From Anthoceros angustus (taxonomy: Eukaryota > Streptophyta > Anthocerotopsida > Anthocerotales > Anthocerotaceae), in assembly GCA_010909165.1 (NCBI GenBank), contig MU008216.1, forward strand, positions 124,001-188,000: DNA of 64,000 nt. Reading direction: 5' to 3'. Each line of letters opens with the position of its first letter. Positions within the stretch are counted from its first letter, which is position 1. Below, in pieces: positions 35,987-46,767 of this stretch. The position numbers and the translations under genes were made by a program. The notes under the pieces are model-generated. The model was not told where the DNA came from. It was given only the letters and a program-made list of their open reading frames with translations, and did no database searches.

Positions 35987-38467
35987 ATGAGCGCCGTCCA
36001 AGACACCATGGTGCGGAGCGCGTCCGCCAACTTCCCACATCTGACCAATGTGAGAACAAGGCTTTCGCCCAGTACCGTGTTTGAGGACATGGCGAGGATT
36101 GGGAGGCTGGAGGGGGCGGAGGAAGCTGCTCGCTCTTGGGAGGGTAGTGGTCGGGTAAGTAGTGGAGATGGTGGTTTGCAGCTGTGAGAAGACGTAGCAG
36201 CTTCTTTGTTGTCTGATAGATTTGGTGTTTGCAGACAGGTGGGAAGAGCAGGGGATGTCCTGCTTCGGATGGAGAAGGAAGGGAGTGCCACTTTGACACG
36301 CACTTACCAGGATTTGTTGCAGGCGTGCGTGAGGAAGAAAGCCTTGGCTGATGCCAAACTAGTGCAGGCCCATATGGTGAAGATGGGGATGGATTCTAAC
36401 AGGTTCTTGGCCGAGTCGCTGGTCAACGCGCTGGTCAAGTGCGGAAGCCTTGTGGATGCTGTTGAGGTGTTTGAAAGGTTGTCTGACAGGAGGGTGTTCG
36501 CCTGGACGGCCATCATCACGGGGTGCACTAATACAGGGCAAGGTCGTGAGGCTTTAGCCTGGTACCGGCGGATGAAACAGGAGGGGGTGCAACCGAACAG
36601 ATACACTTTTGTCACACTCCTCAGAGCTTGTGGTGGCTTGGGAGACCTGGATGAGGGCAGGCGGGTTCATTCTGAAGCGGTGAAGCACGGATGCGACAAG
36701 GATCTGTTTGTTGGGACTGCGTTGGTTGATATGTATGCCAGGTGCAGGAGCATGGTCGAGGCACAACATGTATTTGACAAATTGGTGAACCGTGATGTCG
36801 CAGTATGGACTGCCATGATTTCGGGGTATGCTCAGCTGGAACAAGGGGAGAAGGTTTTCCAACTGTATGCTCAGATGCTGGAGGAAGACGTCAGACCCAA
36901 TGACAGGACTTTGGTCAGGGTGCTGCAAGCTTGCTGTAGCCTTGCAGCCGTAGAGAAAGGCACATTACAGAATGATTTGGCAGTTAAGGTGGAGTCGCTG
37001 AGCAAGGGGATGGCTGTACATGCTGAAGCTGTTCGCATGGGTTATGGATCGGATGGTTTTGTTGGTAGCACTTTGGTGCACATGTACGCTATGTGCGGGA
37101 GCATGCGAGATGCACAACGTGTGTTTGACATGTTGCCACAAAACGATGTGGTGTCGTGGACTGCACTCATTACTGGCTATGCCCAACTAGGGCAAGGTGA
37201 GAAGGCCCTGCAACTGTATGCAAGAATGCGTGACGAGGGAGTCCTACCAAATGAGAGGACCATTATGAGTGCCCTGAAAGCATGTGCTAACCTCGCAGAA
37301 ATGGAGGTAGGGACCCTCGTGGACGGGCAATGCCTGAAGAAGGAGGCGTTGGAGAAGGGGAAGGCAATCCATGTTGAAGCTGCCTCGGGTGGACATGACT
37401 CACACTGGTGGATTTGCAGCTCTCTTGTGAGCATGTATGCAAAGTGTGGGAGCCTCGACTACGCCTACCGTCTATTTGAAGCGTTGCCTGAGAGGGACGT
37501 GGTGGCATGGACTGCAATGATTTCAGGTTGTGCCGAGCAACGGCAGGATGAGAAGGCTCTGGACCTTTATGCCCGGATGCAAATGCAAGGTCTTCAAGCG
37601 GATGAGGCTACGTTCTTGTGCATTCTGAGAGTGTGCAGTAGCATAGGGTCCGTAAATATCTGCCACCGAATACACCAGGATATCGTGCAAGGCGGATATG
37701 AGCACAGCATTTTGGTGGGAAATGCCCTAGTTCATGCGTATGGCAGGTGTGGCAGCATGGCCTGTGCTCAGCAGGTTTTTGACTTGTTGCCCCGGCAGGA
37801 CATATTTGCTTGGACGGCATTGATAGCAGGTTATGCACGACAAGCAGAGTGTGACAAAAGCTTGCAGTGGTTTGAGCAGATGCAACAGGCAGGTGTTCCA
37901 CCCAACGGAGTCACCTTTCTTGCACTCTTATCGGCATGCAGCTACGGTGGCCTAATCGAGAAAGGCCTGGAATATTTTGATGCCATGAGCAGAGACCACG
38001 GCATTGATCCTACTTTACAGCACTACACCGTCATAGTCGACCTTCTTGGGCGCTCAGGACTCTTGAGCCAAGCAGAAGACATGCTGCTCAAGATGCCGTG
38101 GGAGCCTGACTTGGCTGTGTGGTCGTCACTTCTCGCTGCCTGCCGCAACCACGGCAATCCAGCATTGGGAAGGCGCTGTTTCGAGGGCTCCATCCGGTTA
38201 GCCCCCAAAGAGGCAGCAGCGTATGTGCTGATGTCTCACATCTACGCCGATGCTGGCATGTTCGACGCAGCAAGAGATGTAGATGAGCTGAGGCGGAGTG
38301 CAGGTGCATGGAAAGAGCAGGGACGGTGCTGGATCGAGCACGATCAGGAAGTGCATTTCTTCACACAACACGAGCGCAAGCGTACAAAAGGGGAACGCGT
38401 ACTTGGGAAGCTGCGAGACCTCCAAGCGCAGCTCAAGCGAGGAGATCTTGCTTACAGACCTAGGTGA
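35987..38467 (+). CDS. PPR protein, PLS-type with E-like C-terminus (gene 1)
   Basis: Probably an organelle RNA-binding protein. Exon 1 is 35987-36154, ending at a perfect GGTCGG|gtaagt donor. Exon 2 runs from 36239 (gcagacag|GTGG) to the stop, joined in frame for 798 residues. About a dozen and a half PPR motifs follow, with repeated 'LVxMYAKCGS', 'VFDxLxxRDVVxWTAMI' and 'PNxxTFxxLLxAC' signatures. The end has E-motif features ('MPWEPDLAVWSSLLAACRNH', then 'AYVLMSHIYADAGMFD'), and no DYW deaminase follows. Two motifs (near 36.95 and 37.31 kb) carry an unusual insertion before 'GKxIH'. PLS-class proteins with an E domain but no DYW often act in C-to-U editing together with a separate deaminase; that is inference here. 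No clear targeting peptide is obvious. Confidence 0.9.
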
Positions 38468-39247
38468 AAGAATGTGGAGACTTATAAAAAGAACGAAATG
38501 GGAAATCCCATCTACCGCGAGGCGAAAAGGGACACCCCACGACGTGGGGCACCACACCGGGGGGGCGTGCCCCCGCACTAATCTACCTATAACCCCTACT
38601 CGTCCCCAAGATGTCGTCCGATAGAAAGGGCTTACTTACCGTTGGTGCCTCCGATGCCGTGTCTTCAGCACTCGCGATCGTCCTAAAGCGTTGGCCAAAG
38701 CCTTTCGCAAGGGCACGGAAATCTATTGCCTGAAATATGTAAGTTGTAAATTTTTCTAGTTGCGCTCCCTTTCGCCGCTCGACTGGAAGGTTGATGACGA
38801 CTAATAGAATCTTTTGTTGGGTCAGTGATCATCACGTTCGCTACTGCCAGGGTCGTCGATGGAGGCCACAGTAGCAGCCGAAAGAAGTAGGTAGTATATA
38901 CATTATACGGACACACAAATGTGATAAGTAACGACCAAATTGAAACACAATAATGCATTCACACATATAACAGAACAATCAGGTTTAGGGGTCCCGCCGC
39001 AGGTCGAGCTGCGGCTCCGTCCGGTGCCCCCCCTTCATGTACGGGCTGTCGCCGGTCGACCAGGCCAACAATGTACATATGTACATATGTACGTACATAC
39101 ATATGCGTTGGAAATTGGAAAATTGAAAGTCGTGAACGCCTCGTAGCCTAACGCCTCTTCCTCGAGCTAAGTGTATCGACACTGCCCTTCGCAGCCTGCA
39201 GCCAGCAGCCGAGCTGGTGAGTACGGGAATCTTCGGTGGGTGCAGCC
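38468..39247. other. Intergenic, PPR 1 to RPN3, with GC-rich hairpins
   Basis: Just after the PPR stop are palindromes 'ccccacgacgtgggg' (about 38534-38548) and 'gggggcgtgccccc' (about 38562-38575). Near 39070-39100 is an AT-rich palindromic run 'gtacatatgtacatatgtac'. The RPN3 promoter should lie in the right half. No gene is seen. Confidence 0.5.
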
Positions 39248-41276
39248 ATGGCGTCTGTGCTGGGCAAGTCTGCGACTTTGATCGAGAAGGGTGTGGCAAG
39301 CAAGGAAGTGAGGCTCTTGCAGCGGGCCATGCGCCTTACTTTGGCCGGGCGGCGCCAGCTGAAGGCGTCCATCTTGGTTCCCTTTATCAAGCAGACCCTG
39401 CTGCCTGGTTCAGAGGCGCTTTCGCGTCTGCTACCCCCTATCGCCAAGGTGAGATCGTGCTGTCTTCCCTTCGATTCTAATTGGAGTTTGTGGAGCTGGG
39501 TCTTATGTTCTCATCGTCGCAGGCGGCAGAGGAGGAGGAGGCCAAGGGGAGGAGGGAAGGAGGTTATGATGTGATGGACGTCGATGCTCCCGCTGCACCG
39601 CAGACACAGCCTGTGTATAAGCAGGCCATGGTACCGGAATTGGAGATTTATACTTATTTGGTAGTCCTCCTTTACTTGATTGACCAGAAGGAGTATGATG
39701 AGGTCGGTCTCTTCTCCAGTTGTGGCAGTTTTGGTGGGTTGGGGAATATTGTGCCCTCCTCGTGGCAAGGATGGCTTTGAATGTGCTGCTACTGGTGTGC
39801 AGGCAAAACTGGTTTCCGCCTATGGAATAAGGAGGCTGCAGCAATTCAACCGTAGGACCATGGATGTCTTAGCAGCAAAGCTATACTTCTATTTTTCGTA
39901 CAGTTTTGAGCAAGCTGATGCTCTAGGACAAATTCGGGGGTATGTCGAGTCCATCTCTTTACGTTGCATTTAGGCAGTTCATTTAGAGTTTTTTTTGCCA
40001 TCAGGGTCCATATGTGGGGGGTAACCTGTTTCCTGGTTCTGCAGTGCACTACTTGCCTTGCATCGCACAGCTACGCTGCGACATGATGACTTGGGTCAGG
40101 TATGCTTCCATGTGAGCTGAATGTGAGTGTTTCGCCTTTTTTTGTGTCTCAGGGTCCTCCACTGAAGGCTCTGATGTTGACTTTCTGCTGTTTGGGATTG
40201 CTGCTATTTTCCGGGCAGGAAACCCTATTGAACCTTCTTCTTCGCAACTACTTGCATTACAACCTGTACGATCAAGCTGAAAAGCTGCGCTCCAAAACAC
40301 AACGTTCTGAGACTCATTCCAATCAGCAGGTGGGTACAGTAGTCACATAACGCTTTCCTGGATAGTTTGCATGGTTTTCTAACTCTCTTAATAGAATTGC
40401 AGCTTTGTCGGTACCTGTATTATCTGGGAAAGATACGAACCATTCAGCTGGAATATACAGATGCCAGGGAGTGCCTCCTTCAGGCTGCTAGGAAGGCACC
40501 AAGCACAGCGCGGGGCTTTCTGATTCAGTGCAATAAATGGGCTGCCATTGTGAGGCTTCTACTGGGAGAGATTCCAGAGCGCACAACATTCATGCAGCCT
40601 GGGTTGAAGGGGGCTCTGAGACCCTACTTTGAGCTTACAAACGTATGTCCATGGTCTCAAGTTTTGTTATTGTTGTATTGTGTCTTCACCCTCTGCGCTC
40701 ACCTAATATTGCATTCTTAAGCTGGGATCTGATAGCTGATCTGAATGTCACGTTCTGAAGGCTGTGCGCATTGGGGACCTGGAGCTGTTTCGCTCTACTG
40801 CAGAGAAGTATGGCAGTGTTTTCCTGAAGGACAAAACTCACAATTTGATTGTGCGACTCCGGCATAACGTGATCAGGACTGGGCTTCGGAATATCAGCAT
40901 ATCGTATTCACGGATATCACTTGCTGACGTTGCTGCCAAGCTACATCTTGATGCAACAATGACAGTTGCTGATGCAGAAAGCATTGTGGCGAAGGCCATC
41001 CGTGATGGGGGAATTGATGCTGTTGTTGATCATGCTAATGGATGGATGCAATCAAAAGAAACAGGTGACATCTACTCCACCCAGGAGCCTCAACAGGCTT
41101 TTCACTCACGTATTGCCTTCTGTCTTAACACACATAACGAGGTAGTCAAGGCATTGAGGTTTCCACCTGATGCTCATAAGAAGGAGCTGGAGAGTGCAGA
41201 GAAGAGACGAGAAAGGCAGCAGCAGGAACAAGAGCTTGCCAAGCACATAGCTGAGGAAGATGATGATGAATTCTGA
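39248..41276 (+). CDS. RPN3: 26S proteasome regulatory subunit RPN3/PSMD3
   Basis: Non-ATPase lid subunit of the 26S proteasome. Seven exons read by eye: 39248-39448, 39523-39702, 39803-39939, 40045-40099, 40219-40329, 40403-40642 and 40761-41276. All have GT-AG ends, and the total of 1440 nt encodes 479 residues, the usual family size. Signatures are '[20 protein letters not shown]', '[20 protein letters not shown]' and '[18 protein letters not shown]'. The PCI domain follows ('[20 protein letters not shown]', '[20 protein letters not shown]') with the acidic end 'AEEDDDEF'. The N-terminal linker contains a low-complexity Glu/Arg-rich stretch. The gene looks intact. Confidence 0.95.
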
Positions 41277-42490
41277 GGGTTTTGAGCTCTGAGAAACTTG
41301 TATTCGAGGGACTGCGATTTTGTCAGTCAGCGTGCGTGGAAGTGGCTCCCACTCGTTGTACGGTTGGGCAGGAAGAAGGACAGGATGAGCTCTTTTCAAA
41401 ATGTCGAGATGTTTCTAGAGGCATTTGTGTTCCTGGCGAGCCTTAACAGGTTCCGACTGAGGAGCTCGTGGGAGTCAGCTCAGTGTGTCACCCTTTCTCT
41501 GATGCTGACCTTCTCACAATTCCTGATCTGGACCAAAATGCGCAGCTCGGTGCACTTCCTGCCACCTCCATGGGCTTATGCTACTATGAGTGGAAGTGTG
41601 TAATCTCTTGCAGCCAGTCTCTTTTCTTGGAGCATCAGGTTGATGTCTTCCGTCAGATCCGTGGTTCTTCTGGAGATTCTGCTGCATCTCGGATTTTCAG
41701 TCTCTTAAATAAAAAGGAACATTGCACTCTTCATAGTTGGTGTTCAGCACATGTGGAGTACATACTATTAGGAAGTGTACAATTTGCAAACTCCTTGCCA
41801 CTGGTGATGTTATTCAACAGCTTTCGCATTGACCTGGATATGTTGATCAAACTGATATCATTCCGATCCAGTAAACCTTCCCAAAACGGTGTAGACAATG
41901 TCTCTTACAGCTCTGGCACCCCAGACTTTCATCGCAAATGGAAACCCTGTGGCATGGGAACAGAATGTAGCAAAAACTATCCACAGACGATGCGGTAATA
42001 ATCCACCGCATGGCGGGTGCATTGCACACGCCGCACGGGGCAGCAATAGTGCACCCAGCATATTTTATAAACAACCTCTACCCACTTTACGACGGGAGCA
42101 GCCCGAGAGAGCCCGGATGGCTGTGGGAGACGCCACCCGCCAGACCTGGTTTACCAGCAGCGGCGACACCATGGTAGACGCGTGTGACGAGCATGTTGTT
42201 CACGGTCACGGCAAGGTTTACGGACTCTCTGGACTACAATAGAAATAGGTTGGCGTCATGAGCTGCCCCTGCTGTCGCCCCTCGCCCAACAATCCTTCAC
42301 AGTTCTACAGCGAGGACGCGACGCAACTAGCTTTTGCTCAGCTTCCAATCCACTGCCGAACAAACGAGCCTCAGACGCACGCCCATTGGGGTTTGACCAC
42401 AAAACAAACTTGTACGTGCATAGAGAAAGAAGAACCAAGAGAACTACCTGCGACGGAGGCTGTTTCCGCAAAGCCACAAATTACTGAGGG
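41277..42490. other. 3' flank of RPN3 and of the Moco gene; no clear gene
   Basis: The two flanking genes converge on this region. A 176-codon plus-strand open frame (41468-41998) has no start context, domain or splice support and is probably untranslated or decayed sequence. Confidence 0.4.
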
Positions 42491-44099
42491 TCAGAACAAA
42501 TCCCCCATGCCCCTCCTACTACAGGTTTACTTGGTTCCACAGAAGACATGTGGTGTGGTGTGTTTGAGGCAGAGAAATCAGCCGGAGGCGGGACTTTAGA
42601 AAGATCAGAAATGAGAAGGGCGGATACAAGTGAACCGGCTGGAAGAATTCCACCTGCTTGAGGAAGATCCAACAGTGCGTTGGCGCCTTTCATGCTAAGG
42701 AGACGGCTGCTAGCCTGGGGCCCTGTGCTCTCTGCAGTAAATCTATTGAGACACAAGCCGACAGGGCAGGGCCTAAGGTAAGTGTCGTCCTTTAAAGGAT
42801 GCGACGCACACCCAAGGGAGGAAGATCAAAATACATACCCAACGGAAGACGGACCTGAACCAGCACTCCATCGAATGACCGCCCGGTGATACTCGGGCCT
42901 TTGGGGGTCTAGCTTGATAGGATGCAACGTTGTGGCTTGCACTCTGCGGTAACAACAATCTGAATGCATGACAAACTAGTGGACGAGTGACTGAAGAGTG
43001 TGAGCAAAAAAGAGAGCAGGGCCTGGGAGCCTTGAACCTGAAGAGGTGAGGATTCAACCAGCCTGCCATCTGTCGTATGGCAGGAAGAACAAAAATGTAA
43101 AAGCACACCAAACTGCTGACGGGATTCCCAGGAAGACCAAACACCAACATACTGGAACGCGGTTCCCCACCCTCTGCTTTCCTCTCGATGGATGCAAAGG
43201 TGATCGGCTTTCCAGGCTTGAGCAGCACCTGCACAAGAACATGCAGAATGTGAGTGCGAAATGCGCCTGAGGCACGAAGTGCAGACAGAGAAGCACGAAA
43301 GTGATCTGGGTTGCACCCGTTCAAAGTGCACTTGGCCCAGTTGCTGGAGAATAGGCTTGACATAGTCCCTGTCACCCATGGAAACCCCCCCAGTCGTGAC
43401 GAGAATATGCGCGTCCGAGGCGATGGCAGTGTGTAGGGCTTGCGTAACTGCTTCTGGGCGGTCGCGTGCAATGCCCAGATCCAGCACGCGGCATCCCAGT
43501 TCGGCACAAGCAGCCGCTAACATAGCCTTGTTGGAGTCACGAATCTGCAGCAAGCAGCATGGTTGTGAATTCGTCCCGCAGAGCTGACCGGACGTGGGGC
43601 TGGGCAAGGGCAGCGTCGCAAACCATGCCACTCCCCGGGGCGGAAGCCGTGAAGGGATCCACCAACTCGTCTCCTGTCGACAGGAGCGCCACCTTGGGCA
43701 AAGGATAGACCTGTACAAGAAAATTCCGGATGGTCAGCCGAACGAAGGGAAGCTAAGGTGGGTATCCCCAAGCCACCGTCACAGTGCAGTCACCTGAAGC
43801 TGGGTCACTCCCATGGATGGCAGCAGGCCCATGTCCCATGCCGTGATCCTGTGTCCAGCTTCCAGCACAGCCTGCCCATGGGAAGTGGTGTCTGTGTCTT
43901 CCTCCTGAACCTCGGCGTCGTCTCCTTGAGGAATTGGCCCTGGAGCATGAGACGGCTCCTTGATCGAATTGTGAAGCGGAGAACAGATGTCCTGTGCCAG
44001 AATGCAGTCCAGAACCTCCTGCAGCGGCCGTTCCACCGCTGCTAGCCTTTGGGCCCTCCCGAGCACGGTTGCGGAGGCCTCCGCTACCGAAATTGCCAT
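42484..44099 (-). CDS. CNX1: Molybdenum insertase (MoeA / CNX1 E-domain-like), shortened N-terminal half
   Basis: Inserts molybdate into molybdopterin in the last step of Mo-cofactor synthesis. From ATG 44099 the order is: 'VERPLQEVLDCILAQDI', 'GPIPQGDDAEVQEEDTD', 'AWDMGLLPSMGVTQLQ'; then in later exons 'PLPKVALLSTGDELVDPFTA', 'IRDSNKAMLAAACAELGCR', 'ILVTTGGVSMGDRDYVKPIL', 'LLKPGKPITFASIERK', 'VFGLPGNPVSSLVCFYIFVL', 'TTLHPIKLDPQRPEYHRAVI', and domain IV 'SRLLSMKGANALLDLPQAGG'. Domains III and IV look complete. The stretch that normally lies between the LAEDI-type and PIPxGADAVV-type motifs, including the PxPASxxDGYA segment, is missing in contiguous coding sequence, and so is the segment before 'GLLATxGV'. 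The G domain fused in flowering-plant CNX1 is not found downstream. It may be a working but reduced copy, a pseudogene, or an assembly deletion. Confidence 0.75.
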
Positions 44100-44248
44100 C
44101 TTGCCGGCACTCCTCTGCTGCAGCTTCGCCTCTCAACTACACACCTACACATCGCTACCCTAGTACAGAGGTGGCTCCTGCTTCCTCTAAAGGGCAGTAA
44201 TCTCTTCCCGAGATGGATAGCACTGGGAGTGCTCGACCAGTACACTTG

Positions 44249-44521
44249 TCAAGTGTGAGAAGCATTTTCGCAAGAATTTACGAAAACCTCACAAATTCTT
44301 TGCAGCTGCATAACTCTTAGTCCAATATCTGCAATGTGCGGAAACTTGCGGTCAGCTACGTATGCGCCAGTCGAGGAGGTACTGAAATCATGTTGCAATT
44401 GTGGTGATGCATTAGGCCTTGCCGGCGGATAGAATTGCAGATTGATGGCAGCCGCGTCCGGCATGCTTCCCGACCCGGTGCCCGAGGCCCCCGCATGCTT
44501 GGAGTGACGACCGACAGACAT
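44249..44521 (-). CDS. Small hypothetical protein, 90 residues
   Basis: An ATG at 44521 opens a 90-codon frame rich in Ser, Gly and Ala at its start, ending '...EVFVNSCENASHT'. No family is recognised. It lies 150 bp upstream of the Moco gene on the same strand, so it could also be an upstream open frame in a longer leader. Confidence 0.3.
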   Translation of the reverse strand: MSVGRHSKHAGASGTGSGSMPDAAAINLQFYPPARPNASPQLQHDFSTSSTGAYVADRKFPHIADIGLRVMQLQRICEVFVNSCENASHT

Positions 44522-45180
44522 TGCCTCTGTTTTACCTGGTTTTTCAGTGGATCATGACCAGCTTCTTTTTTTTAGTGGTCGACGTCATGTACGGCTTCTT
44601 CCGCCACATTCTTGCTCCCGAGCTTAAAATATCAGCAAAACTCGAAGCTGGTGGAGTCGTTTAGGTTGAGCAATGAGATATCAATAGATTATTTTTTATA
44701 GTGAATAAATTAGATATCTGTATTTCACTTAAAGGTTTCCGAAGCCCTCCAAAGCCCTGAAAACAATGAAGATCAATTAGTTAGGAGGCCTCTGACCCGC
44801 TGGTAGATCCTACACCAGCTAGAAGATTCGGCAAAGCCTCACAATAACCACCTATTGCACGCAAAGAATAATATTATATAGTCCCTAAATGGCCCTACAT
44901 TTGTTGTGGGCGAGACAACAAATACTAGAGATCATATTTCAGGCAGCCCTAAAGGGCCTTACAACATAGGGCCTCACAATAAGCAGGATACCAAGGGCCC
45001 AAGGTAATTGGGGATGGGTGACACCCCATTGATTCCGTAGTGACCCGACCTTAGGGTCGTTTGACCAAGGAGTTCCAATGAACTCATGGATATCATGTGA
45101 CTTCTCAAGAGAGGATGGTCCTTAACAAATTAACAATCATGAAACCCAATTCTAAGATTTTTAAAATGTCCGATCTCCGA
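44522..45180. other. Intergenic, AT-rich
   Basis: No coding signal is seen. It probably belongs to the left part of the retrotransposon debris that follows. Confidence 0.35.
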
Positions 45181-45480
45181 GCTGACACACTTCCAGTTGA
45201 AGTCAGGCGAGACTGCGAAGATGGCTTACCGAAGAATTGACCAGTTGATACGTGACACGAAGATCATGAGTGACCGACTGGATGCAAAGAAGTACTTGCA
45301 AGCATTGCCATATGCGCTGCGCATGAAAGTGCAACAACCGATGCACAGCACAAAGAGGTACACTACACCCTCAAGGAAATGTACGAGATTGCTGACAAGA
45401 TAGAGCCCGCTGACACTTTCTCTCGTGGAGTATGTCCAAGCAAGCACTCCAAGGTAGTTAATGGCTACGTCACAACCCTC
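45181..45480 (+). mobile_element. Retrotransposon gag fragment, N-terminal part
   Basis: The plus-strand reading from 45197, 'KSGETAKMAYRRIDQLIRDT' then 'DAKKYLQALPYALRMKVQQP', has the helical pattern and the 'FLxxLPxxLRxKV' core of a Ty3/gypsy-type gag. The frame is lost after about 45400. No LTRs are identified. Confidence 0.6.
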
Positions 45481-45780
45481 AATCAAGGTTAACACACTCT
45501 GCTCACTTACATCGTAATTAGTGAAACCTCTAAATATTTATGGGTTGCGTGCCTAAACACCATACAAATACTCTTCAATCTCATAGTAGTTCAAGGAGTT
45601 GAGGTGGGTGAGTTGGATACAACCTCGGTAAAAACTTCATGATTAAGTACCTTAGGTATGGATCAGTCTAAGTGTGGATCAATACTAGGATGGGATGCCA
45701 TTCAATTTGGAGTTTTGAATGGATAGCCAAAACGAATGGATGGATAACTCACCAAATGTCATCCTCTCCTTCCTTATCCC

Positions 45781-46150
45781 TTGAAATTCGGCTTCCAAGC
45801 GCCCAAGAGTATTTTACTCTTCTTTCTCCCTTGGCTGGTTGGCCTTAGAAGGCCAAGTTCCCTTGGGGAGGGCTTATTCCTCTCCTTGGACTTGGGCTTC
45901 TTCTTCTTGGCCTCAAGTCTTGGGACTTGGGTCTCTCCTTGTGCCTTAGGTCCCCTCTCTTGGCCTTCAGCCTTGGGACTTGGGTCTCTCCTTTTGCCTT
46001 AGGTCTCCTCTCTTGGCCTCAAGCCTTAAGGCTTTGGTCTCTCCTTTGGCCTTGGTTCCCTCTCTTGGACTCAAGCCTTGGTGCGTAGGCCTCTCTCTTA
46101 GCCTCAAGCCTTGGGACTTGGGCCTCTTTGGTGCTCTTGCCCCAAGCATT
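45781..46150. repeat. Minisatellite with ~55-bp unit ('cttgggacttgggtctctcc')
   Basis: About five imperfect copies of a unit containing 'tcttggcctcaagcc', 'ttgggacttgggtctctcc' and 'ttgccttaggt'. Each copy differs by a few bases. It separates the two gag pieces. Confidence 0.8.
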
Positions 46151-46209
46151 GGGCATACTTTTCAAGCTCCACCTTGGCTTTACACGGTCCTTTGCCTACT
46201 TGCCTAACG

Positions 46210-46435
46210 AGCTAAGCATAGCCTAGTATCACCTTAACAAGTCTAGCATCTCCTTAGCAAGCCTGCCATCTCCTTAGGAAGCCTAGCATGCCTAGCAACC
46301 CTAGCACACTAAGCCTAGCATTGCCTACCATCGCCTAACACACTTAACACACTAGCACGCCTAACAAGCCTAGCACACTAAGCCTTGCGAAGCCTAACAT
46401 CGCCTAACTTGTCTAGCAAGCTTATCAATCCTAAT
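46210..46435. repeat. Short-unit repeat of 'cctagcatcgcctaacacac' type
   Basis: Many imperfect copies of a 9-11 bp word ('aagcctagc', 'cacgcctaac', 'catcgcctaa'). It directly follows the 55-bp minisatellite. Confidence 0.8.
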
Positions 46436-46439
46436 TCGC

Positions 46440-46767
46440 CTATCCAGCGTACACAAGAGATCATAGCTTGTACCCCGACAAAGGTGCCTACCGTTTGTTC
46501 TCTCATGATGTTGCAAGTGCTCATTCCAACCCAAGCAGGAGTGGTGGACGACATGACCGACGCGGAAGTCAGAGTGGAGGAGCTCAACGAGACAAGGCTC
46601 ACACAGCCCAAGTGACGAGCCCCTGCCTGAGGTGCCGAGGGACGGACCATTCCCCTTATCAGTGCGAGCATGCATTCGGAGGAGTGAAGGGTGAGGAGTC
46701 GTGCCCTAGTTGTGGGAGGTACGGGCACAATGAAGTAGTGTGTTGGGAGAAGCATCCGGAATTATAG
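46440..46767 (+). mobile_element. Retrotransposon gag fragment with two CCHC zinc knuckles
   Basis: The plus-strand reading ending at 46767 has a Gly/Ser/Arg-rich linker and then 'CLRCRGTDHSPYQC' and 'CPSCGRYGHNEVVCWEKHPE', two CX2CX4HX4C nucleic-acid-binding knuckles in tandem. This is the C-terminal (nucleocapsid) end of a gag. It matches in orientation the gag-like piece at 45.2 kb, so one gag gene may have been split by the two tandem-repeat blocks. Confidence 0.7.

Noticed and set aside
38534-38576. Bacterial-type rho-independent terminator
   Set aside because: The hairpin lacks a following T-run and the context is a plant nuclear gene.
41468-41998. 176-codon open frame downstream of RPN3
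   Set aside because: It has no start context, domain or splice evidence. It lies where the 3' untranslated region is expected.
42256-42477. Minus-strand open frame with a signal-peptide-like stretch downstream of the Moco gene
   Set aside because: It has no ATG at its start and no supporting exon. It is not related to a CNX1 G domain.
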